Source: Christiangramia flava JLT2011
GTDB taxonomy: Bacteria > Bacteroidota > Bacteroidia > Flavobacteriales > Flavobacteriaceae
DNA length: 64,000 bases
Assembly: GCF_001951155.1 (NCBI RefSeq)
Contig: NZ_CP016359.1
Location: 2,504,001 to 2,568,000, forward strand
Reading direction: 5' to 3'
The number at the start of each line of letters is the position of its first letter. Within the stretch, counting starts at the first letter, position 1. A program made the position numbers and the translations under genes. This document shows, one piece after another, positions 9,012 to 18,430 of this stretch. Below the pieces are notes generated by a model. It was given only the letters and a program-made list of their open reading frames with translations, made no database searches and was not told the origin of the DNA.

Positions 9012-10265
9012 TTAATTTGTGATGTTTTTGGAATTGGCAGAGCCTACTCCGATAAGGCGATCGTAACGCGCTCCTGGAGCATGATAATAAGCTAAAATGG
9101 TATAGGTATTTTCAGTCTCGTCAAAATTACCGCTGATGAAGCCTTCATCCAGCTGCCCGTTTTCATCCAGCAGCACGTATTTGTAATTGTAATAACCCTG
9201 TTTGAAAAGCCTGGCGCATTCGTAATAACCGGTCTCCTCATTATATCTCAGTTGGGTACTTTCATCCAGCTGAAAATTATTGAAGCCTCCGTATAGGTGC
9301 AGTTGGCTTTTACCGATAGGGTCATAATTCTTCAGCTGAAAATGTACCCAGACATATTCGGCTTCGATATCAGAATTTTCAGCAGGATAGCTTCGAACTA
9401 CAAATCCGCCGTTGAGGTCGGGATTATAGGTATAGGGATTTCCATTCCGGGTACGATCGGTATACAGATAATGATGGTAGAGTTCGTCCAGTTCCACGGA
9501 AGCGATATCTGCCGTGGTAGCGCGAAGATCCTTATCGTCGAATTGAAGGAATTCGTTGCCTCCCCAAAAAGCTGATTCGGCATCATACTTATAGATCAAC
9601 TCGCTGGCAATGGTATATTGCGGTTTCAGGTCAAGAATGGCAGATTTCAGATTGTAATTCTGCATTAGCAATACCCTTACGTTGTTTTCAGGGTTCTTCA
9701 GGATAAAATCTGGCGAATTGATGCTGAAATTCACTACCTGTTTTTCGTTGATGAATTCCAGGTCACGCGATCGTTTCACCTGTGCCGAAACCTGTGCGAA
9801 ATTTTCGTAGACCATAAATTTCCTGGAGAAGACAAGTTCGCGATTGGCATTGAAAATCTTCAGCAGGTAATTTCCGGAGACTTTTAATGCTTTTGTTCGG
9901 TTATTCGGAATGCTGAGCTCATAATGGGTGTAAGGCTGCAACGTATTGTAGGCATTGGTGTAATTTGTAATGCGAAGGTCATCAAAACCGTCCATGTACT
10001 CATTTTTCGAAAGTTGGGATGGCGTCCAGTCGAAATTATAATGTTCCACGGTGTAATAATAATCGGCTTCATCACCAATAATATCATCAAAGCTCAATTG
10101 CAGGGTACCGCCGAGGAGGATGATAGGATTGCCGGGATTTTCCGTGTTTTCACCGGTAAAACTGATGGTGCGGATATAGTTAGGCGAAGCCGTTTCCTGA
10201 ACTGCCTGGCCGTAAAACTGGCAAAAACCTGAAAGACTTATTAGAAATGTTAGAAAAAACCTCAT
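9012..10265 (-). CDS. Type IX secretion system plug protein (DUF5103 family)
   Basis: The 417-residue protein starts MRFFLTFLISLSGFCQFYGQ, a signal peptide, so ATG 10265 is preferred over an in-frame start at 10310. The N-terminal half has the DUF5103 pattern (PIILLGGTLQLSFDD, VEHYNFDWTPSQLSKNEYMDG, ITNYTNAYNTLQPYTHYEL). The C-terminal half includes FNNFQLDESTQLRYNEETG and FKQGYYNYKYVLLDENG. In Flavobacteriia this family includes the protein that closes the periplasmic side of the SprA translocon of the type IX secretion system; the assignment here is by family. The giant repeat protein at the left edge would be a plausible client. Confidence 0.8.
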   Translation of the reverse strand: MRFFLTFLISLSGFCQFYGQAVQETASPNYIRTISFTGENTENPGNPIILLGGTLQLSFDDIIGDEADYYYTVEHYNFDWTPSQLSKNEYMDGFDDLRITNYTNAYNTLQPYTHYELSIPNNRTKALKVSGNYLLKIFNANRELVFSRKFMVYENFAQVSAQVKRSRDLEFINEKQVVNFSINSPDFILKNPENNVRVLLMQNYNLKSAILDLKPQYTIASELIYKYDAESAFWGGNEFLQFDDKDLRATTADIASVELDELYHHYLYTDRTRNGNPYTYNPDLNGGFVVRSYPAENSDIEAEYVWVHFQLKNYDPIGKSQLHLYGGFNNFQLDESTQLRYNEETGYYECARLFKQGYYNYKYVLLDENGQLDEGFISGNFDETENTYTILAYYHAPGARYDRLIGVGSANSKNITN

Positions 10266-10378
10266 AATTCGAATAATGAACAAATTTATAAGAAAATACG
10301 ATTCTGCCACTCATTATTTTAACATTGGTACAACGGTAAAATTCTGACATTTGTTGGGATAAGTGGTCTGAAAATTCA

Positions 10379-10386
10379 TAAATTTG
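10379..10386 (+). promoter_or_regulatory. Putative -7 box of the nqr operon promoter
   Basis: TAAATTTG matches the Bacteroidota -7 consensus TAnnTTTG exactly and lies 40 bp before the nqrA ATG. A TTTG that could serve as the -33 element is at 10350-10353, with a 25-bp spacing that is longer than the usual 19-21. Confidence 0.45.
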
Positions 10387-10426
10387 CACGACTTTAAAAT
10401 AAAAATTTTAACATACACTCCATCCT

Positions 10427-11770
10427 ATGTCAAAAGACATTCGAATTAAAAGAGGATTGACTCTGAAATTAGAAGGAGAGGCGGAAAAGGAGCTGGTCGA
10501 GGCTCCAAGATCTAAGACTTACGCAATAAAGCCGCCAGATTTTCATTCGGTTGTACCAAAAATGGTTGTTAAAGAAGGGGCTAAACTTCTTGCCGGTGAT
10601 GAGATTTTCTACTCGAAATACACAGACGAAATTCGCTTTACCTCACCTGTTAGCGGGGTTCTAAAAGAAATTAAACGCGGCGCTAAAAGAAAGGTTCTTG
10701 AAGTGATTATTGAAGCTGATCCTCAAGATGTTTACCGCGACTTCGGAAAAATGGATGCTTCCAAAGCTGAAGCCAAAGACGTGAAAGAGCGTATTTTGGA
10801 AAGTGGTTGCGGGGCATTTATCTACCAGAGGCCTTACGATATCGTAGCTGATCCTAAAGACACGCCGAAAGCGATCTTTATTTCAGCAGTGACGACGGCA
10901 CCTCTTGCGGGTGATAAAGGTTTTATCATCAAGGATAAGATCGCGGCCTTTCAGGAAGGTGTCAACGCCCTGAAGAAATTAACGCCTGGAGCCGTTCACG
11001 TTTCCGTAGATGATCATTCCGCTCAATACCTGAAGAGCATTCAGGGAGTGGAGCTACATCATGTAAAAGGGCCGCACCCTGCCGGAAACGTTGGTGTGCA
11101 GATCCATAATATAGACCCGATTAACCGTGGGGAACGAGTGTGGACGATTGGAGTGGAGGATGTAGCGACCATTGGGACGCTGTTCCTTACCGGAGAGTAT
11201 CACGCGGAAAGAACCATTGCGGTTGCCGGGAGCGAAGCAACCAATCGCAAATATTATAAAACAAAGATCGGAGCCAATGTTTCAGATCTTATCGGGCAGG
11301 TTTCTGATGAGGTTCGAATCATTTCCGGCGATGTGCTAACCGGAACGCAGCTGAGCAACAATCAGTACGTTGGTTTCTTTGAAAATGAAGTGAGCCTGAT
11401 TCCGGAAGGTAAGAACTATCGTTTGTTCGGTTGGCTGCCATTTACCTATAATAATATTCATTCACATTCTCATACGTCACTTTCGTGGTTATTTCCGAAT
11501 AAAAAATATACGCCTACTACCAATTTGAATGGGGAAGAGCGTGCTTTGGTAGTAACTGGTGAAATGGAAGAGGTGTTGCCGATGGATATCTACCCAATGC
11601 AGCTGATCAAAGCCTGTATGGCGGGAGATATCGAAAAAATGGAAAATCTAGGGATCTACGAGGTGGCTCCGGAAGATTTTGCAGCGGTAGAATATGTGAA
11701 TACTTCCAAAATTGAAATTCAGGAGGTGATCCGTCTGGGTCTGGATTTAATGATAACCGAAGTAGGTTAA
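10427..11770 (+). CDS. nqrA: Na+-translocating NADH:quinone reductase subunit A
   Basis: The 447-residue peripheral subunit has no membrane span. It belongs to the six-subunit complex that passes electrons from NADH to ubiquinone or menaquinone and pumps Na+ out of the cell. Family features include the opening IRIKRGLTLKLEGEA, the RPYDIVADP block and the conserved HNIDPINRGERVWTIG region. It is first in a complete nqrABCDEF operon and lies 14 bp ahead of nqrB. Confidence 0.95.
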   Translation: MSKDIRIKRGLTLKLEGEAEKELVEAPRSKTYAIKPPDFHSVVPKMVVKEGAKLLAGDEIFYSKYTDEIRFTSPVSGVLKEIKRGAKRKVLEVIIEADPQDVYRDFGKMDASKAEAKDVKERILESGCGAFIYQRPYDIVADPKDTPKAIFISAVTTAPLAGDKGFIIKDKIAAFQEGVNALKKLTPGAVHVSVDDHSAQYLKSIQGVELHHVKGPHPAGNVGVQIHNIDPINRGERVWTIGVEDVATIGTLFLTGEYHAERTIAVAGSEATNRKYYKTKIGANVSDLIGQVSDEVRIISGDVLTGTQLSNNQYVGFFENEVSLIPEGKNYRLFGWLPFTYNNIHSHSHTSLSWLFPNKKYTPTTNLNGEERALVVTGEMEEVLPMDIYPMQLIKACMAGDIEKMENLGIYEVAPEDFAAVEYVNTSKIEIQEVIRLGLDLMITEVG

Positions 11771-11784
11771 AAAGCTGAAGAATT

Positions 11785-12966
11785 ATGGAATGGATTAGAC
11801 AAAGATTAGATAAAATCAGAGCGCCTTTTGAAAAGGGCGAGAAATTTGAAAAGTATGCTCCGGCGATCAATGCCCTGGATACTTTTCTTTATACTCCTAA
11901 TCACGTAACGAAAAAAGGGGCTCACATTCGTGATGCCGTAGATTTGAAGCGTACCATGATCACCGTGGTTATCGCTTTGATCCCCGCCCTGATCTTCGGG
12001 ATGTGGAACGGAGGATACCAGCACTATTCTCAATTAGGAGAATCTTTTACTTTTCTTGATGCAATTTTGCACGGGGCTAGTAAAATCGTACCGATGATCG
12101 TTGTTTCTTATGCAGTGGGTCTTGGTATCGAATTCGCCTTTGCGATCTTTAGAGGTCACGAGGTAAACGAAGGTTACCTGGTAACAGGGTTATTGATCCC
12201 GATGATCATGCCAATTGATATTCCACTTTGGATGGTGGCAATTTCAGTGGTATTTGCAGTATTGATCGGGAAAGAAGCTTTTGGGGGAACAGGAATGAAT
12301 ATCCTGAACCCGGCGCTTACGGCGAGAGCTTTCGCATTCTTCGCCTATCCAACGTTCATGTCTGGTAACACCGTTTGGGTGAGCGAGGCGTCGAATGTAG
12401 ATGCGATCTCTGGGGAAACGATTCTTGGTAAACTGGCCTCCGGAGTAGACGTGCCTTATTCTTCTATGGATATGTTCTCGGGAATGATCCCTGGATCTAT
12501 TTCAGAAACCTCTGTGATCTGCATTCTTGCAGGTGCATTGCTGTTGGTTTTGACAAAAGTGGGAAGCTGGAGAATCATTTTGAGCGGATTCATTGGAGCC
12601 GCGGTAATGGGATTGATCTTTAACGCACTTCCTTCTTTAGGAGTAACAGGTAATGATCTTACAAATTTCCCTTGGTATCTTCACCTGATGGTTGGAGGTC
12701 TTGCTTTCGGAATTGTATTTATGGCTACCGATCCGGTTTCTGCGGCGCAAACCATGAAAGGAAAATGGATCTACGGATTCTTGGTTGGATTCTTCTCGAT
12801 CATGATCAGGGTTTTTAACCCGGCTTATCCGGAAGGTGTGATGTTAGGAATTCTTTTGATGAACGTATTTGCTCCAACTATCGACCATTTCGTGATTCAA
12901 TCGAATGTGAAAAGAAGAAATAAACGACTTAAAAACGCTACTACTCAGGTAGAAACAGCAGTTTAG
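11785..12966 (+). CDS. nqrB: Na+-translocating NADH:quinone reductase subunit B
   Basis: The 393-residue integral membrane subunit has about ten hydrophobic segments. Conserved blocks include GGTGMNILNPALTARAFAFF and MATDPVSAAQTMKGKW. The covalent FMN site of NqrB is a Ser-Gly-x-Thr motif; here DAISGETIL puts the candidate acceptor at Thr212, with Glu211 where Ala is more usual. In the complex it carries riboflavin and FMN and forms the Na+ channel. Gaps to nqrA and nqrC are 14 and 2 bp. Confidence 0.95.
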   Translation: MEWIRQRLDKIRAPFEKGEKFEKYAPAINALDTFLYTPNHVTKKGAHIRDAVDLKRTMITVVIALIPALIFGMWNGGYQHYSQLGESFTFLDAILHGASKIVPMIVVSYAVGLGIEFAFAIFRGHEVNEGYLVTGLLIPMIMPIDIPLWMVAISVVFAVLIGKEAFGGTGMNILNPALTARAFAFFAYPTFMSGNTVWVSEASNVDAISGETILGKLASGVDVPYSSMDMFSGMIPGSISETSVICILAGALLLVLTKVGSWRIILSGFIGAAVMGLIFNALPSLGVTGNDLTNFPWYLHLMVGGLAFGIVFMATDPVSAAQTMKGKWIYGFLVGFFSIMIRVFNPAYPEGVMLGILLMNVFAPTIDHFVIQSNVKRRNKRLKNATTQVETAV

Positions 12967-12968
12967 TT

Positions 12969-13742
12969 ATGGAAGAAAAATCAGTAAACAAAACAAACAG
13001 TAACGGTTATACCTTTATGTTCGCGATCATCCTCGTGGTGGTAGTGGCTGCTTTGCTGGCTTTTGCTGCGACCTCTCTTCAGCCAATTCAGCAGAAGAAT
13101 GTTCGCCAGGAGAAGAAGCAAAACATTCTGGCAACCGTTGGAGTGGATTCAGTAGAGGTTGATGGTCAAAAAGTACCTTTGACACGTGATCTTGCCGATG
13201 AATTTTTCGACAAATACATTACGGAATCAGTTGCTTTGAAAGAAGACGGTTCTGTAGACGATTCAGTAGATGCATTTGAAGTGGACCTGGCGAAAGAACT
13301 GAAAAAACCAGTATCAGACCAGATCTATCCTTTATATATTGCTGATATTGAGGGAAGCAAATATTATATCGTGCCTTTAAGAGGAAAAGGTCTTTGGGAC
13401 GCGATCTGGGGATATATTTCTCTGAAAGACGATATCAACACCGTGAAAGGTGCGGTTTTCGATCATAAGGGAGAGACTCCGGGTCTTGGAGCCGAGATCA
13501 CTAAAGACTGGTTTCAGCAAAGATTCCAGGATGAGAAGGTATTTGACGGTAATGGGAACTTAATTGGAGTTTCAGTAGCAAAAGGTAGTTTAGGAAACGG
13601 CAATAAAGACGATAACCGTGTGGATGCAATTTCAGGAGCTACTATTACAGGTCGTGGTGTTTCAGATATGATTTCTGAAAGATTAAAGCACTATCTGCCT
13701 TACTTCAAGCAACAAGGAGATATTAAAGTAGCAAGTAAGTAA
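12969..13742 (+). CDS. nqrC: Na+-translocating NADH:quinone reductase subunit C
   Basis: The 257-residue protein has one N-terminal membrane helix (about residues 14-36) and a periplasmic FMN-binding domain. The flavinylation motif DAISGATIT at residues 219-227 carries the Thr that ApbE modifies. [11 protein letters not shown] (about 168-178) is also typical. The flavin transferase gene lies four genes downstream, at 16844. Confidence 0.95.
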   Translation: MEEKSVNKTNSNGYTFMFAIILVVVVAALLAFAATSLQPIQQKNVRQEKKQNILATVGVDSVEVDGQKVPLTRDLADEFFDKYITESVALKEDGSVDDSVDAFEVDLAKELKKPVSDQIYPLYIADIEGSKYYIVPLRGKGLWDAIWGYISLKDDINTVKGAVFDHKGETPGLGAEITKDWFQQRFQDEKVFDGNGNLIGVSVAKGSLGNGNKDDNRVDAISGATITGRGVSDMISERLKHYLPYFKQQGDIKVASK

Positions 13743-13744
13743 TT

Positions 13745-14491
13745 ATGGCTAAAGATAAAAAATTCAACTCTGCAAAAGAGGAAGAGAAAAAGCAGGAGAT
13801 GATCCTTTTTATGTCAGATTCTGAAGAGAAAGAATCTTTTCTTTCAAAACAGAATGTGAAGCTTCTGAAGGATCCTCTGAATGATAATAACCCGATAACC
13901 GTTCAGGTTCTGGGTATCTGTTCAGCATTGGCAATTACTGTACAATTAGAGCCGGCTATCGTGATGGCATTGGCGGTAATGGCTGTAATGGCGTTCAGTA
14001 ACATGATTATTTCGATGTTGCGAAACCTGATTCCTAGCCGAATCAGGATCATCGTTCAATTGGTGATCGTAGCGGCTTTGGTAATTCTTGTAAACGAGGT
14101 GTTGAAAGCTTATGCTTACGACGTGAGTAAACAGCTTTCGGTATTTGTTGGACTGATTATTACAAACTGTATCGTAATGGGGCGTCTTGAGGCGTTCGCA
14201 TTAGGGAACGGTGTTTATAAATCTTTTCTTGATGGTATCGGAAACGCTGCGGGTTACGGATTGATACTTGTAATCGTTGCATTCTTCCGTGAACTTCTTG
14301 GTTCCGGTAAATTATTCGGATTCGAGGTTCTTGGTCATAAAGCTGCTACCATGGCAGACTCAACTGGAGTATATGCTTTAGGATATCAGGATAACGGTTT
14401 GATGCTTCTTTCACCAATGGCGTTGATCGTGGTGGGAATCATCATCTGGGTACAACGTTCCAGAAACAGAGAACTGATTGAAGAAAACTAA
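13745..14491 (+). CDS. nqrD: Na+-translocating NADH:quinone reductase subunit D
   Basis: The 248-residue membrane protein has six hydrophobic helices, including [14 protein letters not shown], which contains the conserved Cys that with NqrE holds an iron centre inside the membrane. The charged N-terminal tail of about 40 residues (KEEEKKQEM) is longer than in proteobacterial NqrD. It is followed 27 bp later by nqrE. Confidence 0.93.
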   Translation: MAKDKKFNSAKEEEKKQEMILFMSDSEEKESFLSKQNVKLLKDPLNDNNPITVQVLGICSALAITVQLEPAIVMALAVMAVMAFSNMIISMLRNLIPSRIRIIVQLVIVAALVILVNEVLKAYAYDVSKQLSVFVGLIITNCIVMGRLEAFALGNGVYKSFLDGIGNAAGYGLILVIVAFFRELLGSGKLFGFEVLGHKAATMADSTGVYALGYQDNGLMLLSPMALIVVGIIIWVQRSRNRELIEEN

Positions 14492-14518
14492 AAGCGCAAC
14501 AGCTTAAAAACTTAAAAA

Positions 14519-15133
14519 ATGGAATTAGTTAATTTATTCGTTAGAAGTATTTTTATCGAAAATATGATATTCGCCTACTTCCTTGGGATGTGTTCCTACC
14601 TGGCGGTATCAAAAACTGTAAAGACAGCTGTTGGTTTAGGTGCTGCGGTAATCTTCGTTCTCGCTATCACCGTTCCTATCAACTTTCTTTTAGATACATA
14701 CTTATTACGTCCGGGAGCACTTAGCTGGTTAAGCCCTGATCTTGCAGATGTAGACTTGAGTTTCTTAAGTTTCATCATGTTCATCGCGGTAATTGCTTCT
14801 ATGGTGCAGCTGGTAGAGATGTTGGTAGAAAAATTTGCGCCGGCCTTGTATGGTGCGCTGGGTATCTTCCTTCCACTTATTGCAGTAAACTGTGCAATCC
14901 TTGGTGGTTCACTGTTCATGCAGCAAAAAGATTTTGGAGGAGTTTCTGAAGCGATCACTTACGGTCTTGGTAGTGGAATTGGATGGTTCCTTGCGATCCT
15001 GGCCATTGCGGCCATTCGCGAAAAGATCGCTTATTCAAATGTTCCTGCTCCATTAAAGGGACTTGGAATCACATTTATTATAACGGGACTTATGGCTCTA
15101 GGGTTCATGAGTTTTATGGGAATCGAATTATAA
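14519..15133 (+). CDS. nqrE: Na+-translocating NADH:quinone reductase subunit E
   Basis: The 204-residue protein has six membrane helices and is the pseudosymmetric partner of NqrD. The motif [15 protein letters not shown] and the later [16 protein letters not shown] each supply a conserved Cys near the membrane centre. Length and order fit the family. Confidence 0.94.
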   Translation: MELVNLFVRSIFIENMIFAYFLGMCSYLAVSKTVKTAVGLGAAVIFVLAITVPINFLLDTYLLRPGALSWLSPDLADVDLSFLSFIMFIAVIASMVQLVEMLVEKFAPALYGALGIFLPLIAVNCAILGGSLFMQQKDFGGVSEAITYGLGSGIGWFLAILAIAAIREKIAYSNVPAPLKGLGITFIITGLMALGFMSFMGIEL

Positions 15134-15149
15134 TCGAAAAGGGAAGATA

Positions 15150-16436
15150 ATGACAGTTATTGTAGCAAGTATTGTAGTATTCTTAATTCTTATCCTGTTA
15201 TTGGTCTCCGTGCTTTTGGGAGCGAAAGCGAAGCTTGTTCCTTCAGGGCCGGTAACCATTAACGTGAATAATGAGAAAGATATCGAAGTAGGATCTGGGG
15301 GCACACTCCTTTCTACTTTAGGAGATAATAAACTATTTCTTCCTTCTGCCTGCGGTGGTGGTGGTACATGTATCCAGTGTAAATGTATCGTTAGCGAAGG
15401 TGGTGGAGCTATTCTGCCTACTGAAGAGCCGCATTTTACCAGGAAAGAGATCGCCGATGGTTGGCGTCTTGGTTGCCAGGTAAAGGTGAAGCAGGATATG
15501 AAAATTCAGATTCCGGAAGAAGTATTCGGAATTAAGAAATGGGAGGCTACCGTTGTTAGAAATTATAACGTAGCATCGTTCATTAAGGAATTCGTTGTGG
15601 AAATTCCTGAAGATATGGATTACAAAGCTGGAGGTTATATCCAGATTGAAGTTCCTAAGTGTGAGGTGAAATTTGAAGATATCGATATCACTGCGCATCC
15701 TGAAGAACATGAAACTCCTGATAAGTTTCAGCAGGAATGGGATAAATTCAATCTTTGGCCTTTGGTGATGAAAAATCCAGAGACTGTGGAAAGAGCTTAT
15801 TCCATGGCTTCTTATCCAGCGGAAGGTCGTGAGATCATGCTGAATGTTCGTATTGCGACTCCGCCATGGGATCGTGCTAAGAATGGCTGGATGGATGTTA
15901 ATCCTGGTGTGGCCTCTTCTTATATTTTCAATCTGAAAAAAGGTGACAAGTGTACCATTTCAGGACCTTATGGTGAATTCTTCATAAACGAATCAGACGC
16001 TGAAATGCTGTACGTTGGTGGGGGAGCTGGAATGGCACCAATGCGTTCACACCTTTACCACTTGTTCAGAACATTACAAACCGGTAGAAAAGTTACTTAC
16101 TGGTATGGTGGTCGTTCTAAACGTGAGTTGTTCTACACAGAACATTTCCGAGCATTAGAGAGAGATTTCCCTAATTTCCGTTTCTTCCTGGCGCTTTCTG
16201 AACCAATGGAAGAAGATAACTGGAAAGTAAAGGATGGTGTAGATGGAGAAGGAGACGGATTCGTAGGCTTCATCCACCAGGTTGTGATCGATAACTATTT
16301 AAGTTTACACGACGAACCGGAAGAAATTGAACTATACTTCTGTGGGCCACCATTGATGAACAAAGCTGTTCAGAAAATGGGAGAGGATTTCGGAATCCCG
16401 CCAGAGAATATCCGCTTCGATGATTTCGGAGGATAA
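15150..16436 (+). CDS. nqrF: Na+-translocating NADH:quinone reductase subunit F
   Basis: The 428-residue NADH-oxidising subunit is the electron entry point of the complex. It has one N-terminal membrane helix (about residues 3-24), then a [2Fe-2S] ferredoxin domain with Cys68, Cys74, Cys77 and Cys109, then FAD binding (RAYSMASYP) and NADH binding ([14 protein letters not shown] and [12 protein letters not shown]). It ends with the usual FDDFGG. A terminator follows 13 bp later. Confidence 0.96.
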   Translation: MTVIVASIVVFLILILLLVSVLLGAKAKLVPSGPVTINVNNEKDIEVGSGGTLLSTLGDNKLFLPSACGGGGTCIQCKCIVSEGGGAILPTEEPHFTRKEIADGWRLGCQVKVKQDMKIQIPEEVFGIKKWEATVVRNYNVASFIKEFVVEIPEDMDYKAGGYIQIEVPKCEVKFEDIDITAHPEEHETPDKFQQEWDKFNLWPLVMKNPETVERAYSMASYPAEGREIMLNVRIATPPWDRAKNGWMDVNPGVASSYIFNLKKGDKCTISGPYGEFFINESDAEMLYVGGGAGMAPMRSHLYHLFRTLQTGRKVTYWYGGRSKRELFYTEHFRALERDFPNFRFFLALSEPMEEDNWKVKDGVDGEGDGFVGFIHQVVIDNYLSLHDEPEEIELYFCGPPLMNKAVQKMGEDFGIPPENIRFDDFGG

Positions 16437-16449
16437 TCATAAAAACAAG

Positions 16450-16474
16450 CCGGTGCAAACGCACCGGTTTTTTT
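16450..16474 (+). terminator. Terminator of the nqr operon
   Basis: CCGGTGC-AAAC-GCACCGG followed by seven T forms a 7-bp GC-rich stem with a tetraloop. It separates nqrF from the next two genes, which could still be reached by read-through because the following start is only 11 bp away. Confidence 0.85.
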
Positions 16475-16484
16475 ATCTTTGAAT

Positions 16485-16841
16485 ATGCCTAAACTTAGTG
16501 AACAGGAACTGCATAATCTTGCCATGAATATTGTGGGAAAAGATCTGGAGGATAACGGATACGAATTTCTAGGAGTTAATTCCAAGCTGAAAAGGAATCC
16601 GCAATTCGTGGCTTTAAAGGACAAAAAACTCCATTTTGTGATCGTTCGAGCCATTCTGTATCCAGATGATCCTGCAGCATTCGATCCTGCTTTTATGAAA
16701 GATATCAAAGAGCACGCAGAGAAATTCAATGCGAAGACTTTCTATGCCGGTGTAGGGCTGGCCAATTCAACCGATTATGATAAACCAATTTCCAGCGATG
16801 ATGATTACGTGGTCAATTATCAGGGATGGAAGGAATTCTGA
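16485..16841 (+). CDS. Small conserved protein between nqrF and apbE (unknown function)
   Basis: The 118-residue soluble protein starts MPKLSEQELHNLAMNIVGKD; ATG 16485 is preferred over the TTG two codons earlier. No signal peptide, membrane span or metal motif is visible. The fold looks mixed alpha/beta, with a phrase KDKKLHFVIVRAILYP and an acidic end. I do not recognise a characterised family. Similar genes in this place are sometimes labelled as an extra NqrF, but it has none of the NqrF domains. It is 2 bp ahead of apbE, so a role in Nqr assembly or flavin loading is possible. Confidence 0.7.
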   Translation: MPKLSEQELHNLAMNIVGKDLEDNGYEFLGVNSKLKRNPQFVALKDKKLHFVIVRAILYPDDPAAFDPAFMKDIKEHAEKFNAKTFYAGVGLANSTDYDKPISSDDDYVVNYQGWKEF

Positions 16842-16843
16842 TT

Positions 16844-17854
16844 ATGAAAAATTTACTTTTTAGCTTTCTTTTTATGAGCCTGCTTTCCTGCGAGAAAAAC
16901 AATTCAATTCAAAAATATGATACGGTTGGCGAAGCCTTAGGAACAACTTATTCCATTCAGTTTTATGCTGAAAATGAATTTGATGTGGAAAAGGCGCTGG
17001 ATAGTATTTTTGAGGATGTCAATGCTTCCATGAGCACTTATCGGCCAAATTCTGATATTTCAAAAATCAACCAAGGAGATTCTACTGTAGTGGTCGATCA
17101 GAATTTCAGAAATGTTTTTAAAGCTTCCGAGGATATTTACCAAAAAAGTAATGGCTTTTTCGATCCCACTGTGGGCTCTTTGGTTAACGCCTACGGCTTT
17201 GGTCCCGGAAAACAATTAAAGCAGTTAGACAGTGTTCATTTAGATTCTGTGAAGCGATTAGTTGGTTTCAGTAAAGTAAGACTTACTGCCGATAATACTA
17301 TCAGGAAAGAGAACCAGGATATTTATTTAGATTTCAATGCGATCGCGAAAGGTTATACTATTGACCTGATTGCAGAATATCTCGAATCTAAATCGGTTTC
17401 TAACTACCTGGTGGAATTGGGGGGCGAGCTCCGCGCGAAAGGAGAAAATATTGACAGGCAGAAATCCTGGGCGGTAGGAATTGATGATCCATTTCAGCAG
17501 GAAGGCGAGCGTGTTCTCCAGGCGGCAATCGAATTAAAGGACCGGGCAATGGCAACTTCCGGTAATTACCGGAAACATCGTGAGGATTCCATAACCGGTC
17601 AGAAATATGTGCATACCATAAACACCAAAACAGGAAAAGCTGAAAAAAGCAATCTCTTAAGCGCTTCGGTATTGGCGAAAACCTGCATGTATGCCGATGG
17701 ATATGCTACTACTTTCATGGCCATGGGGCTGGAACGGTCTCAGGAGCTATTAAAGAAATTAGAAGGTGTAGAGGCTTACCTGATGTATTCCGACGAATCA
17801 GGAAATTTGCAGGTTTTTGCTACGCCTGGTTTTCAGGAAACAGTGCTGGAATAA
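16844..17854 (+). CDS. apbE: FAD:protein FMN transferase (lipoprotein)
   Basis: The 336-residue protein starts MKNLLFSFLFMSLLSCEK: a lipoprotein signal with lipobox Cys16, so it is anchored outside the inner membrane. ApbE moves FMN from FAD onto a Thr of target proteins, here presumably NqrB and NqrC. Family motifs are the early ALGTTYSIQFY, MSTYRPNSDISKIN, FFDPTVGSLVNAYGFG, DFNAIAKGYTIDLIAEYL and DGYATTFMAMG with the Mg2+-binding Asp. Its place just after the nqr operon is the usual one. Confidence 0.93.
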   Translation: MKNLLFSFLFMSLLSCEKNNSIQKYDTVGEALGTTYSIQFYAENEFDVEKALDSIFEDVNASMSTYRPNSDISKINQGDSTVVVDQNFRNVFKASEDIYQKSNGFFDPTVGSLVNAYGFGPGKQLKQLDSVHLDSVKRLVGFSKVRLTADNTIRKENQDIYLDFNAIAKGYTIDLIAEYLESKSVSNYLVELGGELRAKGENIDRQKSWAVGIDDPFQQEGERVLQAAIELKDRAMATSGNYRKHREDSITGQKYVHTINTKTGKAEKSNLLSASVLAKTCMYADGYATTFMAMGLERSQELLKKLEGVEAYLMYSDESGNLQVFATPGFQETVLE

Positions 17855-17866
17855 TTCACAACAGGA

Positions 17867-18367
17867 TCATATCTTCGTAAAGATTTGTTTAAAAGTGAGA
17901 TTCCTGGTTTGGCCGCCCTCGAAAAACGGACCTACCACCACATCTACTGAAATCTCCCATTTGGAAGAGGAAATCCTTTCTCCGCTCACGCTGCCTTCTG
18001 TGATACGACTTGGCAGGTGTGCTATCCATGCGCCGTTAGGCTGGTAGATCGCCTGGATGGAAGCAAGTTCTTCATCGGTATATTCAAAAGATTCCAGGTC
18101 TGAGCCTATTTCAAAATAAAAATTTTCGCCGGTTTCATCATCGATTACTTCAGGACATTCCGCGCCTACATATTCATATTTAAAGACCTGTTTGTCTCCT
18201 TCAGAAATAGTAAATGAAAATGTGCCATCTTCGGTGTCTTCGGTCAGCGTGATTTTCTGGTTTTCCTGGAACCTGGTGCTAAGTTGCTCCGGGTTACAAG
18301 CATCGCCTTTCAGGCTACAGGCTGAAAATAGGAAAATGAAGGGAACGAATAAATATATTTTGCTCAT
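17867..18367 (-). CDS. Putative lipoprotein, unknown function
   Basis: The protein has 166 residues when started at MSKIYLFVPFIFLFSACSLK, with lipobox FSAC; an in-frame ATG at 18388 would add seven residues. The rest is a predicted beta-rich, acidic exported domain without a motif I recognise. It has two further Cys (DACNP, AECPE) that could pair. It is convergent with apbE, with a 12-bp gap. Confidence 0.65.
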   Translation of the reverse strand: MSKIYLFVPFIFLFSACSLKGDACNPEQLSTRFQENQKITLTEDTEDGTFSFTISEGDKQVFKYEYVGAECPEVIDDETGENFYFEIGSDLESFEYTDEELASIQAIYQPNGAWIAHLPSRITEGSVSGERISSSKWEISVDVVVGPFFEGGQTRNLTFKQIFTKI

Positions 18368-18430
18368 ACTCTTTAGTAGTAGATGCATGAGCTTTGAAAA
18401 GGTTGCGTGAACTTAAATTGTGGATAACGC

